This document shows, piece after piece, positions 62,663 to 64,000 of a DNA stretch of 64,000 nucleotides. This DNA is from Sphingomonas japonica (lineage in GTDB: Bacteria; Pseudomonadota; Alphaproteobacteria; Sphingomonadales; Sphingomonadaceae): the NCBI RefSeq assembly GCF_006346325.1, contig NZ_VDYR01000001.1, forward strand, positions 1,054,001-1,118,000. The letters run 5' to 3'. The notes beneath the pieces are model-generated. The model worked only from the letters and a program-made list of their open reading frames with translations, was not told the origin of the DNA and ran no database searches. Position numbers and translations under genes: made by a program. The first letter of the stretch is position 1; every line of letters starts with the position of its first letter.

Positions 62663-64000
62663 TTGAAGAAGATGGTTCGCAAGACTGCGGCTGCGCTGAC
62701 CGCGATCGCCGGTGCGATCGCGATGGCCGGTGCCACCGCGCAGACGGTGCAAGACACCCAGACGCCTTCGAACGGGCTCAACATTCCCGATGGCGTGACG
62801 GTTTTCGGCACCAATCCGGACATCCGCAAGCCGACCGCGGTGGTCAACGACACCGTGATCACCGGGACCGACGTCGATCAGCGCGTCCAGCTCATTCTCG
62901 GCCTGCGCGACCTCAAGGTCAGCGAAGAGGAAAAGGCGCAGCTACGGCTTCAGGTGCTGCGCGCGATCATCGACGAGACGCTGCAGATCCAGGAAGCCGC
63001 GGTCAACGAGATCACGATCACCAAGGCCGAGATCGACCAGGGCTTCAATCGCGTCGCCAGCAATTTTCAGCGCACTCCCGAGCAGCTCAAGACATATCTC
63101 GATGAAGTCGGCGCGTCCGAGCGCACGCTCCGCCGCCAGATCGAGGGCGAACTGGCGTGGCGGCGGCTGCTCAGCCGCCAGGTGACGCCGTTCATCAACG
63201 TCGGCGAGGAAGAGGTGCAGGCGGTGCTCGCCCGGCTCGAAGCGGCCAAGGGCACCGACGAATACCACCTCAAGGAAATCTACATCTCGGCGACGCCCGA
63301 CCGGGCGGCCGAAGTAACCGCGGCGATGCAGAAGATGCTCGAGCAGCTGCGCGGCGGCGCGCCGTTCGAATATCTTGCCAGCACCTACTCGGAGGCATCG
63401 ACCAAGGCGGTCGGCGGCGACCTCGACTGGGTGCGGTTGCCGATGCTGCCCGCACCGTTGCAACAGGCGGCGCAGGAGATGAACGTCGGCCAGATCGCCG
63501 GGCCGATCGAGGTGCCGGGCGGATATTCGATGCTGTACCTCGTCGACAAGCGGCAGGTGCTGACCGCCGATCCGCGCGACGCGCGGCTGTCACTGCGCCA
63601 GATCTCGCTCGGCTTTCCCGATGGCACGACGCAGGAGCAGGCTTCGGCACGTGCGGCTGCCTTCGCCAAGGCGACGCAGGCGATCCGCGGCTGCGGCGAA
63701 GTCACCAAGGCAGCGGCCGAGCTCAATGCCGAGGTCGTCGACAACGATTCGATCCGCATCCGCGAATTGCCGCCGCAGCTTCAGGAAATCGTCCTCAAGC
63801 TGCAGATCGGCCAGGCGACGCCGCCCTTCGGATCGGCTGCCGACGGCATCCGCTCGCTGGTGCTGTGCGGACGTGACGAAGCGACCGGCGGGGGGCTGCC
63901 CAGCGCGCAGCAGATCCAGTCGGGGCTGGAGGAACAGCGCGTCAACCTGCGCGCACAGCGGATGCTGCGCGACCTGCGCCGCGACGCCGTGGTCGAATAT
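62663..64000 (+). CDS. surA: Periplasmic chaperone/peptidyl-prolyl isomerase SurA (3' end cut by window)
   Basis: The open frame runs off the window with no stop (about 445 residues seen). Signal peptide near MVRKTAAALTAIAGAIAMAG; an N-terminal SurA helical domain (DTVITGTDVDQRVQLILGL) and a parvulin domain (YHLKEIYISATPDRAAEV, GGDLDWVRLPMLP, IEVPGGYSMLYLV). It folds outer-membrane proteins such as LptD, which precedes it. TTG at 62663 with GGGG seven bases upstream, or ATG at 62672, is the start. Confidence 0.9.
   Translation, partial: MKKMVRKTAAALTAIAGAIAMAGATAQTVQDTQTPSNGLNIPDGVTVFGTNPDIRKPTAVVNDTVITGTDVDQRVQLILGLRDLKVSEEEKAQLRLQVLRAIIDETLQIQEAAVNEITITKAEIDQGFNRVASNFQRTPEQLKTYLDEVGASERTLRRQIEGELAWRRLLSRQVTPFINVGEEEVQAVLARLEAAKGTDEYHLKEIYISATPDRAAEVTAAMQKMLEQLRGGAPFEYLASTYSEASTKAVGGDLDWVRLPMLPAPLQQAAQEMNVGQIAGPIEVPGGYSMLYLVDKRQVLTADPRDARLSLRQISLGFPDGTTQEQASARAAAFAKATQAIRGCGEVTKAAAELNAEVVDNDSIRIRELPPQLQEIVLKLQIGQATPPFGSAADGIRSLVLCGRDEATGGGLPSAQQIQSGLEEQRVNLRAQRMLRDLRRDAVVEY

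Noticed and set aside
1..64000. CRISPR array, prophage or insertion sequence
   Set aside because: No regularly spaced repeats, no transposase, integrase or phage structural frames were seen. The small palindromes noted are too short to be insertion sequences.

Overview
The window reads as chromosomal DNA of an alphaproteobacterium of the Sphingomonadaceae, most likely Sphingomonas or a close relative. This rests on high GC, dense gene packing with many 4-base ATGA/GTGA overlaps, the order pckA-chvI-chvG-hprK-rapZ-EIIA-HPr, a complete exosortase A (XrtA) exopolysaccharide locus, and dispersed short palindromes of the sphingomonad type. It holds about 60 protein genes and two tRNAs. No prophage, transposase or CRISPR array was seen, and no gap without a gene exceeds about 200 bases.

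Layout. 1-3942: polyamine genes (truncated ornithine-type decarboxylase, carboxynorspermidine-type decarboxylase and dehydrogenase) interrupted by a low-GC lipoprotein gene. 4079-5053: exported alpha/beta hydrolase. 5122-23152: XrtA exopolysaccharide locus. Twelve minus-strand genes run from an acyl-CoA ligase at 20.3 kb to an asparagine-synthase-like amidotransferase at 5.1 kb, opposite four plus-strand genes (acyltransferase, acyl carrier protein, two hydrolases). 23192-26878: trxB, tRNA-Met, a 2H phosphoesterase and kup. 27017-31563: amino-acid catabolism (Lrp-type regulator, ald, leucine-type dehydrogenase), DUF3072, a TPR protein, tRNA-His and a 2OG oxygenase. 31715-37828: pckA, ChvI/ChvG, HprK, RapZ, EIIA(Man) and HPr, a regulatory block linking envelope stress and carbon state. 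37833-46337: RNA and translation housekeeping (TrmH-like, rmuC, def, recR, fmt, truA, TrmA/RumA-like, NAD(P)HX repair). 46318-53068: ilvD, N-formylglutamate amidohydrolase, ispE, a TPR protein and ETF-QO. 53185-58098: UDG-like protein, lytic transglycosylase, moaB, VOC protein, radical SAM protein, holC. 58170-64000: YetF-like protein, pepA, lptD and surA (cut by the window end).

How the parts work together. The XrtA locus carries the export and length-control parts of an exopolysaccharide machine (outer-membrane lipoprotein, Wzz-like protein, BY-kinase, beta-barrel, ATPase), sugar-modifying enzymes, the membrane protease XrtA fused to EpsI, and a small-molecule module (ligase, PLP decarboxylase, ACP, hydrolases) of unresolved chemistry. 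No PEP-CTERM substrate protein is encoded in the window. lptD and surA serve outer-membrane biogenesis. ChvG/ChvI and the sugar-transport-free PTS proteins are likely regulators.

The most unusual sequence-level signal is a perfect 13-bp hairpin with a GGAA tetraloop that encloses the ribosome-binding site and start codon of the DUF3072 gene at 28.77 kb. Others are a 16-bp perfect palindrome in front of the carboxynorspermidine dehydrogenase gene, an inverted pair of REP-like hairpins between two convergent genes, and a uracil-DNA-glycosylase-like gene that has lost the family's signature residues.
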